From Megalonaias nervosa (Eukaryota; Mollusca; Bivalvia; Unionida; Unionidae), in assembly GCA_016617855.1 (NCBI GenBank), contig JAECUM010001129.1, positions 61,949 through 125,948 on the forward strand: DNA of 64,000 nucleotides, in the 5' to 3' direction. The notes below the pieces were generated by a model, which did no database searches, had not been told where the DNA came from, and saw only the letters and a list, made by a program, of their open reading frames with translations. Shown piece by piece: positions 40,701 through 43,700 of the stretch. The translations under genes were made by a program, and so were the position numbers. The first letter of the stretch is position 1, and each line of letters starts with the position of its first letter.

Positions 40701-43700
40701 ATTGGAGGCAAGTAATCACATGACAAGCATCTTGTACCACTCTGCCATGGAAGCCCCTCAGATCTGTATCACAAGACAAGCATCTTATATTCTGCCATGA
40801 AAGCCCCTCAGACCATAGGTATAAGTCTCATGAAAGACTAGAAGTGGGAGATAGAACCTGCGACAACTGGATTAAAAGTGCAGAATGTTACTGATAGGCC
40901 ATCAGTAATGATAATGATGCTATTGACAATACAGATAACTGTAATGACATTGATTTTATGAGTACTCTGGGAAAAAATGATTCCTTGACTTTCATCCATT
41001 TTTAAAAATCTAATTTATGATATAAAAAATGTTTGACTTGCTATATTTCTTTTCTTTTTTTTTTAACTTTATATTAGTCTTGCAACAAGGCATAAAAATA
41101 AGACATCGGTAACTGAAATATGTGTTCTTACAAGAAATGATAAAGTGTAAAAGTAGGCAGAAATAATGCAACATTGCTATCACAGGCATTAATGATTTTT
41201 TTTCTGACAAATCATGTATTATAAGTTTACCAAAACATTTATTGAAAAAAATAATAACAATGGAATCATAGCATCTGACCACACATTTAAAGCAATACAA
41301 GATTTAACTAATATTCTAATCAAAAGCTGCATGCCTGAGAACAAAGAAAAATAGCAAAACATAGTGATCACTTTAGTAAACACACAGTTTAGTAAGGATA
41401 CAAATTCATAATTTCTGTATTAGAATAGAAATCCCTAATATAAAATCTGTATTCATGGACATTAAATTAGTAGGTATTAAGGGACTGATCAATGACATAT
41501 ACAGATAATAAGCCACCAAGAAAATTTGTGATTTCACAGTATCAGAGACATACATGGCTGACAGAAAAACAAACAAAAGGACAAAAGATTGATTATAATG
41601 AATGAATACAAATAAAAATATGCAGTAGATTATATGATCTATAAGAATTCAGTAGATTACCTACAGCCAGCTGTCATTTAAATCACTTCTGTCCCCAACC
41701 CAATATTAAAATTGCTTTTACCACCCACTAACCCATAGCCAGAAATTATGTAAAAAAAATATGCTTCTGTAGGGGCCAGTGTTTTTCTATTAAAACATAT
41801 CTGATGGTGGATCTTAATTTTTTTAAATTGCTTCTGTTGTGGGTTGGTTGAATTTGAAAGTGCCTTCTCCCCAGGGGGCATATGTTTTACTGGAACAGCC
41901 CTCATCTTAAAAGGCATCACAGGTCTTGAAATAAAGATGCCTTATCAGTCATTGGCTTCACATATTTTATGTTTGGCCTAGGAGTGTTACTTCTGAAACA
42001 GCCAACTCCAGCTGGGATATACAAGCAGCTGAGGTAGCTGCCTCCTTACCATTGTAATAATGAATAAGCAAAAGTGTACTGCATGAAATACAGAGGGAAA
42101 GCTTGAAGAAATATATGAATGAAACTCTTATATACTAGCATTTATGAACTATAAATTTACATGGTGAATTGTTTGAATAGGAAATGATTCCACTTGCCTA
42201 ATAATACATGTCCAGATAAAGACAGGTTGTTTTCACCTCTTGTTACTTACCTATATATGGTGTGTGCAGACACATTAACAATCATTCTCTCTTTAAGCAC
42301 CCAGAGTTACAGATGTAGATTTGACAACTGCGCAGGTATTGTGGCAGGGCTGTCGTTCCTTAGGGTCAGATGCTATGGTTTACGTCTTACAGTTACAAGA
42401 CAAAGATCAAGAATATCATGAGGTAAGACAGTGCGTAACTAAATATTTTATTTGCCTAAGTGCTGTCATTGACATTTTATCTATATATATATATATATAT
42501 ATATATACTACAATGAAGTTATAAATTGTATGACATGACTACATTAGCCTTTGTGATATGCTTGTTATTGTACATGAATTAGTTACTCCATCAGTGTTAA
42601 GTTGCCATATTTTTGGCTTGCTTGCCATAAGCTTGATGAGTTTATCACATGATCATTCATCCGTCATGCATGATCTGATCATAGTTGATCAGGGTTAACA
42701 CATTTTTCTGGAAAATAGGAGAAAAAGTCTGGGGAAAGAGTAGGTTTGATCCAGGCTGGGAAAAACCCATTAATTTTGTAAATATTTATTAAAGTCCGGT
42801 GGGTGGGGGGGACCATTAATTTTCAGCACCCTTTGGTGGGGAAAAAAAAAAATTGTAATTGAGGCATAATTGAACCGATCATGAGATAATTTATCAAGTT
42901 CTTAATGGACTTTTCAAAGGATAAAAAAGTCATAAGTCACTTGAGATACATTTGATGTGTATGGATCAATCAAGTACTTGCCCTGAACATACATGTATAA
43001 TCAAGCTAGTCATTTAGGCAATTGAATTAGTTGACTGTTTAACCCATTCTCTATTCTATATCAGTGTCTTATGCAGATTATAAGGAGGTCAGTCTAGCGC
43101 TGCACTGTGCCAGCACGTCCATGATGCATGATCTCAATAAATATTAGAGAAAAATAAAACTTTTTATCTTTGCTTTTTCCCCCTTTAAAGTGTAAAGTTA
43201 AAGAAATTTTATTATGATAAATCTTTGCTTTTTCCCTCTATAAAGTATAAAGTTAAAGAAACTTTATTATGATAAATCTTTGCTTTTTATTTGGTAGTTT
43301 GCACCAAGAACAAAATGTTAAGTATTATCATCAATAGCAAACTTCCGTGCCCCCATCTTGTCTTTACACTGAATTTTACTATCAGATGTTGCTAAATACT
43401 TAGAAATCGGCTAACAGTTTGAACAGTTTCAGAGTAGAATTCCATACTATGGCTATCTCTGATGATGCCTGCAGTTTATATATATGCAGTCCATAGTCAG
43501 ATTTCATTGAAAGTAGATTTTAGGACACCAACCATAATTAAGCAGGGCAGAGGAAAACCACTCATTAGTCATGATCACATAAAAAATATATGACTGTGGC
43601 AAGGAAAACTTTCCTGCTTAGAGTAGATGCTGTTAGGACTCTATGGTCCTAAACTAAGTAACAGAAAAGAGCAAAACCCATCAAGTTTAATAAAATTGAA

